From assembly GCF_040081985.1 (NCBI RefSeq), contig NZ_JBEBMH010000001.1, positions 695,352 through 759,351 on the forward strand: a stretch of DNA of 64,000 bases, in the 5' to 3' direction. A program made the position numbers and the translations under genes. Below, one piece after another: positions 7,757 to 16,367 of this stretch. Source of the DNA: Kumtagia yinganensis. Lineage in GTDB: Bacteria; Pseudomonadota; Alphaproteobacteria; Rhizobiales; Rhizobiaceae. The notes beneath the pieces are model-generated. The model was not told the DNA's origin and searched no databases. It saw only the letters and a list, made by a program, of their open reading frames with translations. Every line of letters begins with the position of its first letter. The stretch's first letter is position 1.

Positions 7757-9160
7757 ATGGCTTTGAGCGACCTGCGGCGTGTCCCGCGCAACGAGGAGGG
7801 CGTCGGCATCGTGCTCGGCGTGCTCAAGCAGCGGTTCGGCGAGCGCTTCCAGACCGGCCAGTCGATCCGCGAGCAGCATGCGCACACCACGACCTACATC
7901 CCGAACCAGGCGCCGGACGGCGTGGTCTTTCCGGAGAGCAGCGAGGAAGTGCAGGAGGTCGTAAAGCTCTGCGCCGAGCATCGCGTGCCGGTGATCGCCT
8001 ACGGCACCGGCACGTCGCTGGAGGGGCATGTCAACGCGCCGGGCGGCGGCATCTCGCTCGACACGTCGCGCATGAACCGGGTTCTGGCCGTCCATGCCGA
8101 GGACCTCGATTGCATCGTCGAGCCCGGCGTGACGCGCGAGGCGCTGAATGCGCATCTGCGCGACACCGGCCTGTTCTTCCCGATCGATCCCGGCGCCAAC
8201 GCCAGCCTGGGCGGCATGGCGGCGACACGGGCGTCCGGCACCAACGCGGTGCGCTACGGCACGATGCGCGAGAACGTGCTGGCGCTGACGGCGGTGCTGG
8301 CCGACGGCAGTTCGATCAGCACCGGCAGGCGGGCGAAGAAAAGTTCGGCCGGATATGACTTGACGCGGTTGATGGTCGGCTCGGAAGGCACGCTGGGGAT
8401 CATCACCTCGCTGACGCTGAAGCTCTACGGCATCCCACAGGCGATTTCCGGCGGGGTCTGCCCGTTCCCGAGCATCGAAAAAGCCTGTGAAGCTGTGATC
8501 GCCACGATCCAGATGGGCATTCCGGTAGCGCGCATCGAACTGGTCAACGAACTTCAGATGCGGGGGATGAAGACCTACTCGAAGCTCGATTATCCGGAAT
8601 CGCCCTGCCTGTTCGTCGAGTTCCACGGCAGTGACAGCGGCGTCGCGGAACAGGCGGAGATGTTCGGCGAGATCGCCGCCGAATACGGCGGCGGACCGTT
8701 CCAGTGGACCAAGGTCGCCGAGGAGCGGGCAAAGCTGTGGAAGGCGCGGCACGACGCCTACTGGTCGGCGCTGACCCTGAGGCCTGGCGCAAAAAGCCTG
8801 TCGACCGATACCTGCGTGCCGATCTCGCGGCTGGCCGAATGCATCGCCGAGACGCAGGCCGACATCGACGAGATGAAGCTGATCGCGCCGATCGTCGGCC
8901 ATGTCGGGGACGGCAATTTCCATGTCATGGTGCTGATGGACCCCGACAGCCACGAAGAGATCGAGCAGACTGAAAAATTCGTGGCGCGGCTGAACATGCG
9001 GGCCATCGCCATGGACGGCACCTGCACGGGAGAGCACGGCATCGGCCAGGGCAAGATGGGCTTTCTCGAACACGAGGTAGGCCACAGCGTCGAGGTGATG
9101 CGGGCGATCAAGGCGACACTGGACCCGAAGGGAATCTTGAATCCAGGGAAGATTTTCTGA
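7757..9160 (+). CDS. FAD-linked D-lactate/glycolate-type dehydrogenase
   Basis: This 467-residue protein has an N-terminal FAD-binding domain of the vanillyl-alcohol-oxidase type (YGTGTSLEGHVNAPGGGISL, then GANASLGGMAATRASGTNAVRYG) and a C-terminal FAD-linked oxidase domain with HVGDGNFHVMVL and GTCTGEHGIGQGKMGFLE, both characteristic of GlcD and D-lactate dehydrogenase (cytochrome). Such enzymes oxidise D-2-hydroxy acids and pass electrons to cytochrome c or the quinone pool. No glcE or glcF partner is adjacent, which favours the single-subunit D-lactate dehydrogenase form over glycolate oxidase. The length fits. The start ATG 7757 follows a GGAGG-like site. Confidence 0.88.
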   Translation: MALSDLRRVPRNEEGVGIVLGVLKQRFGERFQTGQSIREQHAHTTTYIPNQAPDGVVFPESSEEVQEVVKLCAEHRVPVIAYGTGTSLEGHVNAPGGGISLDTSRMNRVLAVHAEDLDCIVEPGVTREALNAHLRDTGLFFPIDPGANASLGGMAATRASGTNAVRYGTMRENVLALTAVLADGSSISTGRRAKKSSAGYDLTRLMVGSEGTLGIITSLTLKLYGIPQAISGGVCPFPSIEKACEAVIATIQMGIPVARIELVNELQMRGMKTYSKLDYPESPCLFVEFHGSDSGVAEQAEMFGEIAAEYGGGPFQWTKVAEERAKLWKARHDAYWSALTLRPGAKSLSTDTCVPISRLAECIAETQADIDEMKLIAPIVGHVGDGNFHVMVLMDPDSHEEIEQTEKFVARLNMRAIAMDGTCTGEHGIGQGKMGFLEHEVGHSVEVMRAIKATLDPKGILNPGKIF

Positions 9161-9224
9161 CGATTAATGTAATAAGTTCTGAGGCGAATAGACCGACCTG
9201 ACGTAGGCCTCGGCGCTGCTTGCG

Positions 9225-10082
9225 CTACCACTCGGCCTTGTCGATTTCCACCTTCTCCCAGGGGACGACGCGGTCGGGACGCCCGCCGGCCCATGGCTGG
9301 ATCGGCGGCTCCTGCTTGTATATCCGCCCGGCTATGTAGCGGTGATTTCCCTCGACGATGATTCCTTCGTCCACCCTTATCGGTGGCGGCTTCGAACCGG
9401 ACTTCAGCATGTCCACATATTTGCGGATGGTGGGGAGCGAGACACGGCCTTGCTGAGTTTTCAGGGTGGCCCCCTTCATCGCCTGCCGAACCGTTTCCTC
9501 GGTGATTTCGGCAGGCGCCGCGGGTGGCGGTGTGCGTACCGGCGGCTGGACCGCCCCGCGCCGAGCGCCGACGATCCTGCCGTAAACCGCCTTGAAAATT
9601 GCGCCCCCGATCAGGGAAATAGCGAGCGCTGTGAGTTCGGTCGTGACCGCGTCAGCCAGGGCCTTGCGGACATCCAGCATCGTGGCGATGATCTGAGGAG
9701 TTGTGGCAGGCGAGAAGACGGTCGGGCTGACCACCGCGCCGCCCGCGCCCCAGAAGTAGGTCGTGGAAACCTTGCCAGCCGGCGAACCGGCAAGCAGCGC
9801 GCGTGCCTCCTCGGCTGAATCGAAGATATTGTTGGACCGCTCGCTGACCACGCCGGCGCTGAAGTCTACCATCGACTCCGGCACGAAAACGGGAAGGTCC
9901 ACGCCCTCGCAATATACGTGGTAGCCGCCAAGATAGATGCCGTAGCCGACCGCCGTCACCAGGCGGTCGATATAACGTTGATGGTCCTTCGGCGTGGAGA
10001 CCTTCACGCGGATTTCATTGGGACGATTCGGATCGTCCGGTTCGAATTCGAACCAGATCAAGTCTTTTGGCGGATCAGCCAT
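9225..10082 (-). CDS. Unknown protein with hydrophobic helix and ParB-like C-terminal motif
   Basis: The 285-residue product is not recognised as a named family. The N-terminal 110 residues are acidic and soluble. A glycine/alanine-rich segment and one hydrophobic stretch (TALAISLIGGAIFKAVYGRIV, about residues 150-170) follow, then a proline-rich linker. The C-terminal part reads PPPIRVDEGIIVEGNHRYIAG; the IxVxxGxxVEGNHR pattern is like the ParB/Srx-fold motif found in partition proteins, nucleases and some toxin C-termini. Start ATG 10082 has a strong GGAGGAG site. It is divergent from the AsmA gene and convergent with the dehydrogenase. No immunity-like gene is adjacent. A modular effector or toxin is possible but unproven. 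Confidence 0.6.
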   Translation of the reverse strand: MADPPKDLIWFEFEPDDPNRPNEIRVKVSTPKDHQRYIDRLVTAVGYGIYLGGYHVYCEGVDLPVFVPESMVDFSAGVVSERSNNIFDSAEEARALLAGSPAGKVSTTYFWGAGGAVVSPTVFSPATTPQIIATMLDVRKALADAVTTELTALAISLIGGAIFKAVYGRIVGARRGAVQPPVRTPPPAAPAEITEETVRQAMKGATLKTQQGRVSLPTIRKYVDMLKSGSKPPPIRVDEGIIVEGNHRYIAGRIYKQEPPIQPWAGGRPDRVVPWEKVEIDKAEW

Positions 10083-10229
10083 TGAAGCTCCTCCCCCAAC
10101 ACAAGGCATGTCTCTCGGTTTTCGGCCCAAAACCGAGCGCTCGCGGCCTGATTGGCGGGGCGCGCATTGCCATTTTGCCGACAGACTGGTGAGGTTAGGG
10201 TATCGGTACGCTTCCATGAATGAAAGGGC

Positions 10230-13200
10230 TTGATTCTGGCGCGGCTGTTCGTCTTCGTCGGTGGATTGATCGTCCTGGTGCTGACCGCGGCGCTGGTGGC
10301 GCCGTATTTCATCGACTGGACAAATTATCGCGCCGAGTTCGAACGCGAGGCGAGCGCCATCCTTGGCCGCAAGGTCGTCGTGCAAGGCGACGCGGAGGCG
10401 CGGCTGCTGCCTTTCCCGTCGGTGACGTTCTCGAACGTCGCGGTCGGCGGCGGGGCGCATGGCGAGCCGGCGATGACCATCGAGACCTTTTCGATGGACG
10501 CGGAACTGGCGCCGTTCCTGCGCGGCGAGTTCCTGATCTTCGACATGCGCATGGTGCGGCCGAAGGGCATCGTCGACATTGCCGAGGACGGAACGATCGA
10601 CTGGGCGGTACGGCCGTCGAGCCCGATCCCGGCTGCCAAGATCGCCCTGGAAAAGCTTACGGTCAGCGAAGGTGAGATCGAACTGCGTCACCGGCTGAGC
10701 GGACGCACGCACCGTCTCAGCGGCATAAACGCTCACCTGTCCGCCAAGTCGCTGGCGGGGCCGTGGCGGGTGGAAGGCGCGCTCAGCTTCGACGGGATGC
10801 AGACCGCGCTGTCCGCGACCACCGGTGTCGCCGGCGCGGATGGCCGGATGCGGCTGCGCATCAGGGCGGCGCCGACGGCCCAGCCGGTGTCGCTGGACGC
10901 CGATGGCGAGGTGGCGCTGAAGCCGGAGGGGCTGATCTATTCCGGCACGTTCCGGCTGGTCGAGGCGATCGCGAAGGAAGAGGCAGCGGAGACCGATGCG
11001 TCGGCGCCGGCTCCGCCGAAGCAGCCGGAGGCGCCGCGCTACCGCCTCAGCGGCCAGTTCTCGGTCGACAGCCGCAAGCTCGACGTGGCGGCGTTCCGCT
11101 TCGAGACGGGACCGCTCGACCAGCCCTATACGGCGGATGGCACGGCCAGCCTCGATTTTGGCACGGAGCCGCGTTTCGCAATCAAGGCAAGCGGCGCGCA
11201 GATGCGTTTCGACGAGGCGCTGGGCGCGAGCGACGGCTCCAGCCTGTCGCTCGAACAGCGGATCGCGGCTTTCGAAACGGCGATGCTCGACCTGCCGAAG
11301 CCGACGATGCCGGGTTCGATCGAGGTCAACCTGCCGGCGGTCGTGGTTGGCGACACGACGATCCGCGACGTGCGGCTGGCGGCCGAGCCGGCGGCGAATG
11401 GCTGGGCGATCAAGTCGATGGGTGCGACGCTGCCGGGACGGACCACGCTTGAAGCCGACGGGCTGCTCAAGACCAATGGCGATTTCGGTTTCGCCGGCAA
11501 TCTTCTGCTTGCCGTTGCCCAGCCGTCGGGATTCGCGGCCTGGGTCGCCAAGGACATTGACGACGCCATCCGGCGGCTGCCGGCGGCGGGATTCAGCGCC
11601 AAGGTGGACATGACGGAGCGGCGGCAGTCGTTCCGCGACCTCGAACTGGTGCTTGGTGACGCCCGCTTCCGCGGCGAGATCGACAGCCGCCAGCCGACCG
11701 ACGCGCGCCCATCCGTTTTCATCAGGCTCGACGGCGACGCGATGGACGTCGACGGGCTTTCCGCTTTCGCCTCGCTGTTCGTCAGCGATGAGGGACGCAA
11801 CCGCTTTGCCGACTCCGATCTCGATTTCCAGGTCAAGGCCGGCCCGGTGCGCGTGGCGGGACTGTCGGCGGAGACCGTCGACACGGCGCTGCGGCTGCGG
11901 CAGGGGCATCTCGAGATCGACCGGCTGTCGATCGGCGGCCTCGCCGGGGCGTCGATCAGCGCCACCGGCGCGATCAGGGATTTTCCCGACAATCCCACCG
12001 GCAACATCGACGCCTCGATCGTCGCCGTCGATCTCGCGCCGCTGGCAAAACTCGCGGCCGAGAGTTTTCCCGACAATTATCTCTTGCAGCAGCTTCAGCG
12101 GCGGGTGGCCGCGCATCCCTCGCTGCTGTCCGACGCGCGTTTCGACGTCGTCGCGAGTGCCGCGGCAAATAAGGATGGCACATCGGGCATGGCGCTCAGC
12201 CTGCAAGGCAACGCAGGCGGATCGGCGCTGTCGGCCAGCCTATCCGGCAACGGACATCCGGCCAGCGCCGGGGAAGCGCAATTGTCCCTGACGCTTTCGG
12301 CGCGCAACGAAGATTCGACTGTGCTGCTCGGGCTGGTCGGGCTGCCGACCTTGCCGTTGTCGAGCATCGGCGCGGGAGAATTGACGCTTTCCGCCAAAGG
12401 CGTCGCGGCAACCGGCCTTGCCAGCAAGTTCGAACTCAAGGCCGATCAGTTCCTCGCCTCTTTCGACGGCACGACGAGCGTCGACGCCGATGGGTTTTCC
12501 GCCAAGGGCAAGGCGACCCTGGAGGCGGCCGACATCGAGCCGTGGCTGATGACCCTGGGCATGGTCCTGCCCGGGATGGGGCTGGGAACCGCGGCCGAAT
12601 TCTCGGCGCAAACCGATCTCGGGTCGGACCTGCTGGTGCTGAGCGGCCTGGACGGCGTCGTCAACGAGACGGCCGTGGCCGGCGATCTCAATGTCGAGTT
12701 CAAGGACGATATGCCGAATTTGAGCGGCGCTGTGGTGCTCGACGAACTGCCGCTGGAGCCTTTCGCGGCGATGATGGTCGGCGAGGAAGCGCTGAAGAGC
12801 AATCAAGGCGCATGGGCGACCGCCCCGTTCAGCCAGAAGGCGGTGCTGCCGTTTTCGGGTGCCGTCGATGTCTCGACGGCGACGCTGACGGCGGGGAGCG
12901 CCAGCGCCTATGACGCGACCTTGTCGCTGGGCATCGGCGCGGATGGTTTTCGCGCCGACAACATCAAGGCGACCTATGGCGGCGGGCAACTCAGCGGGCG
13001 CTTCGAACTGAAGAACAACGGCGGGATCGGCCTTTTCTCGGGGCAGGTGCAGCTCAACGGCGCCGATCTTTCGTCCGACGCCGGGATCGGCGGGCTGGCG
13101 GGAAAGGGCAATTTCTCGGCCACGGCCTCGGGAAACGGCAAGTCCGTCGAGGCCATCGTTGCCACGCTCTCGGGCTCCGGCACGGCGGCGATCAAGGGGC

Positions 13201-14294
13201 TTCGCATCGACGGCATCAATGGCGATGCGCTGCCGGACCTGCTGGCCCGCGCCGACGCGATCGGCCGCGACATCGATGCCGCCAAGACGGCTGCCTTTGC
13301 CCCGGAAGTCGCGGCGGCCGGTTCCTTTGCCGGGGGCGACGCGGATGTGGCGTTCACCATCGCCAACGGGGTGTTGCGGGCGCCGCCGGTGACGCTTGAA
13401 AATCCCGCCGCGAAGGTCTCGGCCGAAGTGCGCGCCGACCTGAATACGGGCGAAATGCAGGCCAACGGCACAATCACCTATGCGGCGGGAGAGGATGCGC
13501 TTGCCGGCTCGGCGCCGGCGTTGCGGTTTGCCGCCCAGCGATCGGATGGTGGGGCCAAGATCACCTTCGACAGCGAGCCTCTGGCGCAGTTCCTGACGCA
13601 AAGGGCGCTGGAACGCGAGCAGGCGCGGGTGGAGGCGATGCAGGCGGTTCTGCTGGAAAAGCAAAGGCTTCGGCGCGAAGTGCGTTACTACGCGGCGCTG
13701 GAAGCCGACCGCAGCCGTCTGGCCGCCGAGGCGATGCGCAAGGCCGAGCAGGACGCCCGGCAGCGCGCCGAAGCCGAGGCGCGCGCCAAGGCTGAAGAGG
13801 AGGAGCGCCAGCGGCTTGCGGCGGAGGAGGCGAGGCGGCAGGCGGAAGAGGCTGCCAGGCTGAAGGCGGAAGAGGAGGCGCGTCTCAGGGCCGAAGCGGA
13901 AGCACGGCAACGGGCGGAGGAGGAAGCCAAACGCAAGGCTGAGGAAGATGCGCGGCTGAAGTCTGAAGCCGACGAAAGGGATCGGATTGCCGCCGAGCAA
14001 GCGCGTCGCGCGGACGAGAAGGCCGAACAGGACCGGCAAGCGGCTGAAAAGGCCGAAGAATCCCGCCGTCAGACCGAGGAGGTCGTGCGCCGTCGCGCTG
14101 TCGAGGAGGCTCGGCAGGCCGGCGAAGCGGCGCGCAGCGCTCCCGAAGAAACCCGTCGCGAGCCAACGCAACCGGAGCCTGAAACGCAATTGCCCGGGGT
14201 TCGCCAAGGGTTGGAAATGGGCGACTATCCGCCACCGGCCAAGCCGAAACCCTCGGCATTCGAGAATATTTTGAAGTCTCTGACGGGCGGATGA
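10230..14294 (+). CDS. Very large AsmA-family envelope protein with charged coiled-coil tail
   Basis: The 1354-residue protein starts at TTG 10230 (GAAAGG just upstream), giving an N-terminal membrane anchor LARLFVFVGGLIVLVLTAALV followed by the AsmA signature APYFIDWTNYRAEFE and ASAILGRKV. A long beta-rich periplasmic region and a second AsmA-like domain (AIVATLSGSGTAAIKGLRIDG, about residue 975) follow. From about residue 1120 the chain turns into a continuous Ala/Glu/Arg/Lys coiled coil, ending with a short proline-rich tail. AsmA-type proteins are now thought to take part in lipid traffic between the two membranes; this is family knowledge. The coiled coil is an unusual extension. It is a single gene, divergent from the ParB-like protein. 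Confidence 0.87.
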   Translation: MILARLFVFVGGLIVLVLTAALVAPYFIDWTNYRAEFEREASAILGRKVVVQGDAEARLLPFPSVTFSNVAVGGGAHGEPAMTIETFSMDAELAPFLRGEFLIFDMRMVRPKGIVDIAEDGTIDWAVRPSSPIPAAKIALEKLTVSEGEIELRHRLSGRTHRLSGINAHLSAKSLAGPWRVEGALSFDGMQTALSATTGVAGADGRMRLRIRAAPTAQPVSLDADGEVALKPEGLIYSGTFRLVEAIAKEEAAETDASAPAPPKQPEAPRYRLSGQFSVDSRKLDVAAFRFETGPLDQPYTADGTASLDFGTEPRFAIKASGAQMRFDEALGASDGSSLSLEQRIAAFETAMLDLPKPTMPGSIEVNLPAVVVGDTTIRDVRLAAEPAANGWAIKSMGATLPGRTTLEADGLLKTNGDFGFAGNLLLAVAQPSGFAAWVAKDIDDAIRRLPAAGFSAKVDMTERRQSFRDLELVLGDARFRGEIDSRQPTDARPSVFIRLDGDAMDVDGLSAFASLFVSDEGRNRFADSDLDFQVKAGPVRVAGLSAETVDTALRLRQGHLEIDRLSIGGLAGASISATGAIRDFPDNPTGNIDASIVAVDLAPLAKLAAESFPDNYLLQQLQRRVAAHPSLLSDARFDVVASAAANKDGTSGMALSLQGNAGGSALSASLSGNGHPASAGEAQLSLTLSARNEDSTVLLGLVGLPTLPLSSIGAGELTLSAKGVAATGLASKFELKADQFLASFDGTTSVDADGFSAKGKATLEAADIEPWLMTLGMVLPGMGLGTAAEFSAQTDLGSDLLVLSGLDGVVNETAVAGDLNVEFKDDMPNLSGAVVLDELPLEPFAAMMVGEEALKSNQGAWATAPFSQKAVLPFSGAVDVSTATLTAGSASAYDATLSLGIGADGFRADNIKATYGGGQLSGRFELKNNGGIGLFSGQVQLNGADLSSDAGIGGLAGKGNFSATASGNGKSVEAIVATLSGSGTAAIKGLRIDGINGDALPDLLARADAIGRDIDAAKTAAFAPEVAAAGSFAGGDADVAFTIANGVLRAPPVTLENPAAKVSAEVRADLNTGEMQANGTITYAAGEDALAGSAPALRFAAQRSDGGAKITFDSEPLAQFLTQRALEREQARVEAMQAVLLEKQRLRREVRYYAALEADRSRLAAEAMRKAEQDARQRAEAEARAKAEEEERQRLAAEEARRQAEEAARLKAEEEARLRAEAEARQRAEEEAKRKAEEDARLKSEADERDRIAAEQARRADEKAEQDRQAAEKAEESRRQTEEVVRRRAVEEARQAGEAARSAPEETRREPTQPEPETQLPGVRQGLEMGDYPPPAKPKPSAFENILKSLTGG

Positions 14295-14485
14295 AGCCGG
14301 CTGGCGAAGGATTTGCGACCTCTTACGAGAGCTTTGACACTCGTAATGGGGGGCGGGTCAACCGCGTCTCCAGGCGCCGCATCAAGTTCGGAATGTCGAA
14401 CGATTTCATCGAGTTGCCACGGAATCCGCAACAAGTCCAGGTTTTGCGCCGACGCTGGCCCCTCGCGGGCTTCCCGTACCGGTGT

Positions 14486-14731
14486 TTAGCCGTTTTGCGC
14501 CGATGCCACGGTTGTTCGCTCGCCCTTCACCCAATCCAGCACATAGACGCGGATGGCTGAGGACAGATTTGCTTCGCGGGGGCGACCCTCGTCGATCTCG
14601 GCGATGAGGGCAGCAAGAGGCACGCCACGCAGACCGGCTATCCGGGCGAGTTCGTCGAAGAAGGGTTGTTCAAGCGAATAGCTGGTGCGGTGGCCGCGGA
14701 TCGAGACCGAGTGCTTTCGGACGAGGCTCAT
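14486..14731 (-). CDS. Ribbon-helix-helix domain protein
   Basis: An 81-residue protein: KHSVSIRGHRTSYSLEQPFFDEL then AGLRGVPLAALIAEIDEGR and SSAIRVYVLDW. This matches the rhizobial ribbon-helix-helix family (RHH_4), in which a short N-terminal strand and two helices form a dimeric DNA-binding unit. Its start overlaps the stop of the DUF4169 gene by four bases (ATGA), so the two are translated in series, and they follow sspB on the same strand. The target DNA is unknown. Confidence 0.82.
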   Translation of the reverse strand: MSLVRKHSVSIRGHRTSYSLEQPFFDELARIAGLRGVPLAALIAEIDEGRPREANLSSAIRVYVLDWVKGERTTVASAQNG

Positions 14732-14916
14732 TCGCTGGAGTCGGGATCGCGGCGATGGGCGTCCACATGGCTGGCGAGCTTATCGGCTTCCGCCCTGTCT
14801 CTCGACTTCTCGGCCTTGGTGCGGCCATGGCGGACGCGGTTTTCTTCCGCCAGCCGCACCTTATCGTCGCGGTCCCGGCGCTTCCTGGCGATGCGGAGGT
14901 TGACGATGTCGCCCAT
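14728..14916 (-). CDS. DUF4169 family small basic protein
   Basis: A 62-residue, highly charged protein beginning MGDIVNLRIARKRRDRDDK and continuing with NRVRHGRTKAEKSRDRAE. The start MGDIVNLR and the Arg/Lys/Glu-rich helix match DUF4169, a family of unknown function found next to ribbon-helix-helix genes in alphaproteobacteria. It lies 22 bases after the sspB stop and overlaps the RHH gene by four bases, so sspB, this gene and the RHH gene look like one operon. Confidence 0.82.
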   Translation of the reverse strand: MGDIVNLRIARKRRDRDDKVRLAEENRVRHGRTKAEKSRDRAEADKLASHVDAHRRDPDSSE

Positions 14917-14938
14917 GGCGGAGCGTAGGCCGCGCCGG

Positions 14939-15487
14939 CTACTTCTTGCGAAAGGCGTCGAGCGAGACCACGTCGGCGCCCTTGCCCTCCTCGGCGGAGG
15001 CGGGTTGCTTGGCGGGAGCCGGCTTTTCCTTCTCCTTCGCCTCGGCCTTTTTCGGCGCGGCAACGGGAGCCGGCTTCTTTTCGACGGCAACGGGACGCAG
15101 CGGTTCGGGCGCGGCAGGTGCCGCCGCCTCGGTCTTCACGTCGAATTCCAACTCGAAATTCACCGACGGATCGTAGAAGCCGCGAACGGCAGAGAAGGGG
15201 ATTTCCAGCTTTTCCGGGACGTCGGAAAAGGACAGACCGATCTCGAAGCCGGTCTCGCTGACCTTCAGGTCCCAATACTGGAACTGGATGACGATGGTCA
15301 TCTGCTCGGGATAACGCTCGCGCAGCCGCGACGAGACGCGCACGCCCGGCGCGCCGGTGAGGAAGGTGATGAAAAAATGGTGGCTGCCCGGCAGGCCCGT
15401 GCGCGCAACCTCGGCCAGAACCTTGCGCATGACGCCGCGCAACGCCTCCTGGGCGAGGATGTCGTAACGGATGTGGTCTTCGGCCAT
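14939..15487 (-). CDS. sspB: SspB, ClpXP protease adaptor (alphaproteobacterial type)
   Basis: The 182-residue product has an N-terminal folded domain (HIRYDILAQEALRGVMRKVL, HHFFITFLTGAPGVRVS, YPEQMTIVIQFQYWDL, FYDPSVNFELEFD) typical of alphaproteobacterial SspB, a tail rich in Ala/Pro/Lys/Glu, and a C-terminal VVSLDAFRKK segment. In SspB the C-terminal tip docks on the ClpX zinc-binding domain. The adaptor holds substrates bearing the tmRNA tag and delivers them to ClpXP. The ssrA gene for that tag lies about 3.5 kb away. It heads the operon with DUF4169 and RHH genes. Confidence 0.9.
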   Translation of the reverse strand: MAEDHIRYDILAQEALRGVMRKVLAEVARTGLPGSHHFFITFLTGAPGVRVSSRLRERYPEQMTIVIQFQYWDLKVSETGFEIGLSFSDVPEKLEIPFSAVRGFYDPSVNFELEFDVKTEAAAPAAPEPLRPVAVEKKPAPVAAPKKAEAKEKEKPAPAKQPASAEEGKGADVVSLDAFRKK

Positions 15488-15571
15488 CGCGCAGCGGGTT
15501 CCGAGTGAATCGACAACACTACCTCTAATGAAGGATAGGGCCGCCGTAAACGGAATATACGGAACCGGCGT

Positions 15572-16219
15572 TCAGGGCCGCTTGCCGTAAGCGCGGAGAA
15601 ATGTGCGGACGGCGTTCCTTGCCGAGGTTTCGAGAAAATCGTCGTCCATGTCGTCGCCGAGCAGCATGGCGGTCTGCAGGTCGGCGTTGACCAGCGCCAG
15701 GAACTGGCGGGCGGCGAGGTCGGGATCGTCCAGGTCGAGATGGCCGGAGAGGGCGAGGCGGGCAAATCGGGCGGCCAGCGCCGACCAGACTTTTGCCGGC
15801 CCGTTGACGCGCCAGTCGGCGAACAGTTCGGGATAACGTTCGCCCTCCGACTGGATCAGCTTGCGCAGAAATTTGCCTTCGCGGTTGCAGATGCAGTTGC
15901 GGGTCAGTCGCACCGCGAAGGCAGCGAGATCGGCCTCGAGGTTCGTGGGCCTGTCCGGAAAGGTGGCGAGCGTATCGAATAGGTCGGCGTTGATGCGTTC
16001 CGTGACCTCGCGGACGACGGCCTGGAACAGCTTTTCCTTGTCGCCGTGATGATTGTAGACGGTCTGGCGGGAGACGTTGGCCTGGGCCGCTATCATGTCG
16101 ATGTTGGTGCCGCCGAACCCTTCGCGGCAAAAGACACAAGCGGCTGCGTCAATGATCGACAGCCGCTTTTCGATGTGGCCGCGCGGGCCGGCTATGTCAG
16201 GAGCGGTGACAGGTGGCAT
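15572..16219 (-). CDS. TetR-family repressor of the adjacent MFS pump
   Basis: The 215-residue product has a TetR helix-turn-helix: SIIDAAACVFCREGFGGTNI then IAAQANVSRQTVYNHHGDKEKLFQAV. The C-terminal domain carries several Cys (CNREGKFL) and is otherwise typical of AcrR-like sensors. I start it at 16219; a longer reading to 16378 crosses the promoter and operator region. The gene is divergent from the Bcr/CflA pump, and a perfect palindrome lies between them (16249-16266), so it should repress the pump and itself until a drug binds. Confidence 0.88.
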   Translation of the reverse strand: MPPVTAPDIAGPRGHIEKRLSIIDAAACVFCREGFGGTNIDMIAAQANVSRQTVYNHHGDKEKLFQAVVREVTERINADLFDTLATFPDRPTNLEADLAAFAVRLTRNCICNREGKFLRKLIQSEGERYPELFADWRVNGPAKVWSALAARFARLALSGHLDLDDPDLAARQFLALVNADLQTAMLLGDDMDDDFLETSARNAVRTFLRAYGKRP

Positions 16220-16240
16220 CGGAAATTTATGTACACGTGA

Positions 16241-16270
16241 TTGACAATTTGGACAAGCGCGTCCAAAAAT
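16241..16270 (+). promoter_or_regulatory. Predicted promoter of MFS pump overlapping TetR operator
   Basis: TTGACA at 16241-16246 is a perfect -35 box; an A/T-rich stretch (AAAAAT, 16265-16270) sits 18 bases downstream in the -10 position. The operator palindrome fills the spacer, an arrangement in which bound repressor blocks polymerase. The -10 match is weak. Confidence 0.5.
16249..16266. promoter_or_regulatory. TetR operator: perfect palindrome TTGGAC-N6-GTCCAA
   Basis: TTGGACAAGCGCGTCCAA has two exact six-base half-sites separated by six bases. It is centred between the divergent TetR and MFS genes. A second perfect palindrome, AATATCGATATT (16268-16279), lies two bases beyond it and may be a further site or the melting region of the promoter. 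Confidence 0.65.
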
Positions 16271-16367
16271 ATCGATATTGTGCAGTGCGGTAGCCTTAGG
16301 GGTGGACTTCACACTGCGAGGCTGACGCCATTCCGGCGCCTGGCCATAGCATTCAAGAGCATTCGTC

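Noticed and set aside
10083..12206. A 700-codon extension of the ParB-like protein antisense to AsmA
   Set aside because: The extension is Arg/Asp-rich low-complexity shadow of the AsmA gene; a strong ribosome site marks the true start at 10082.
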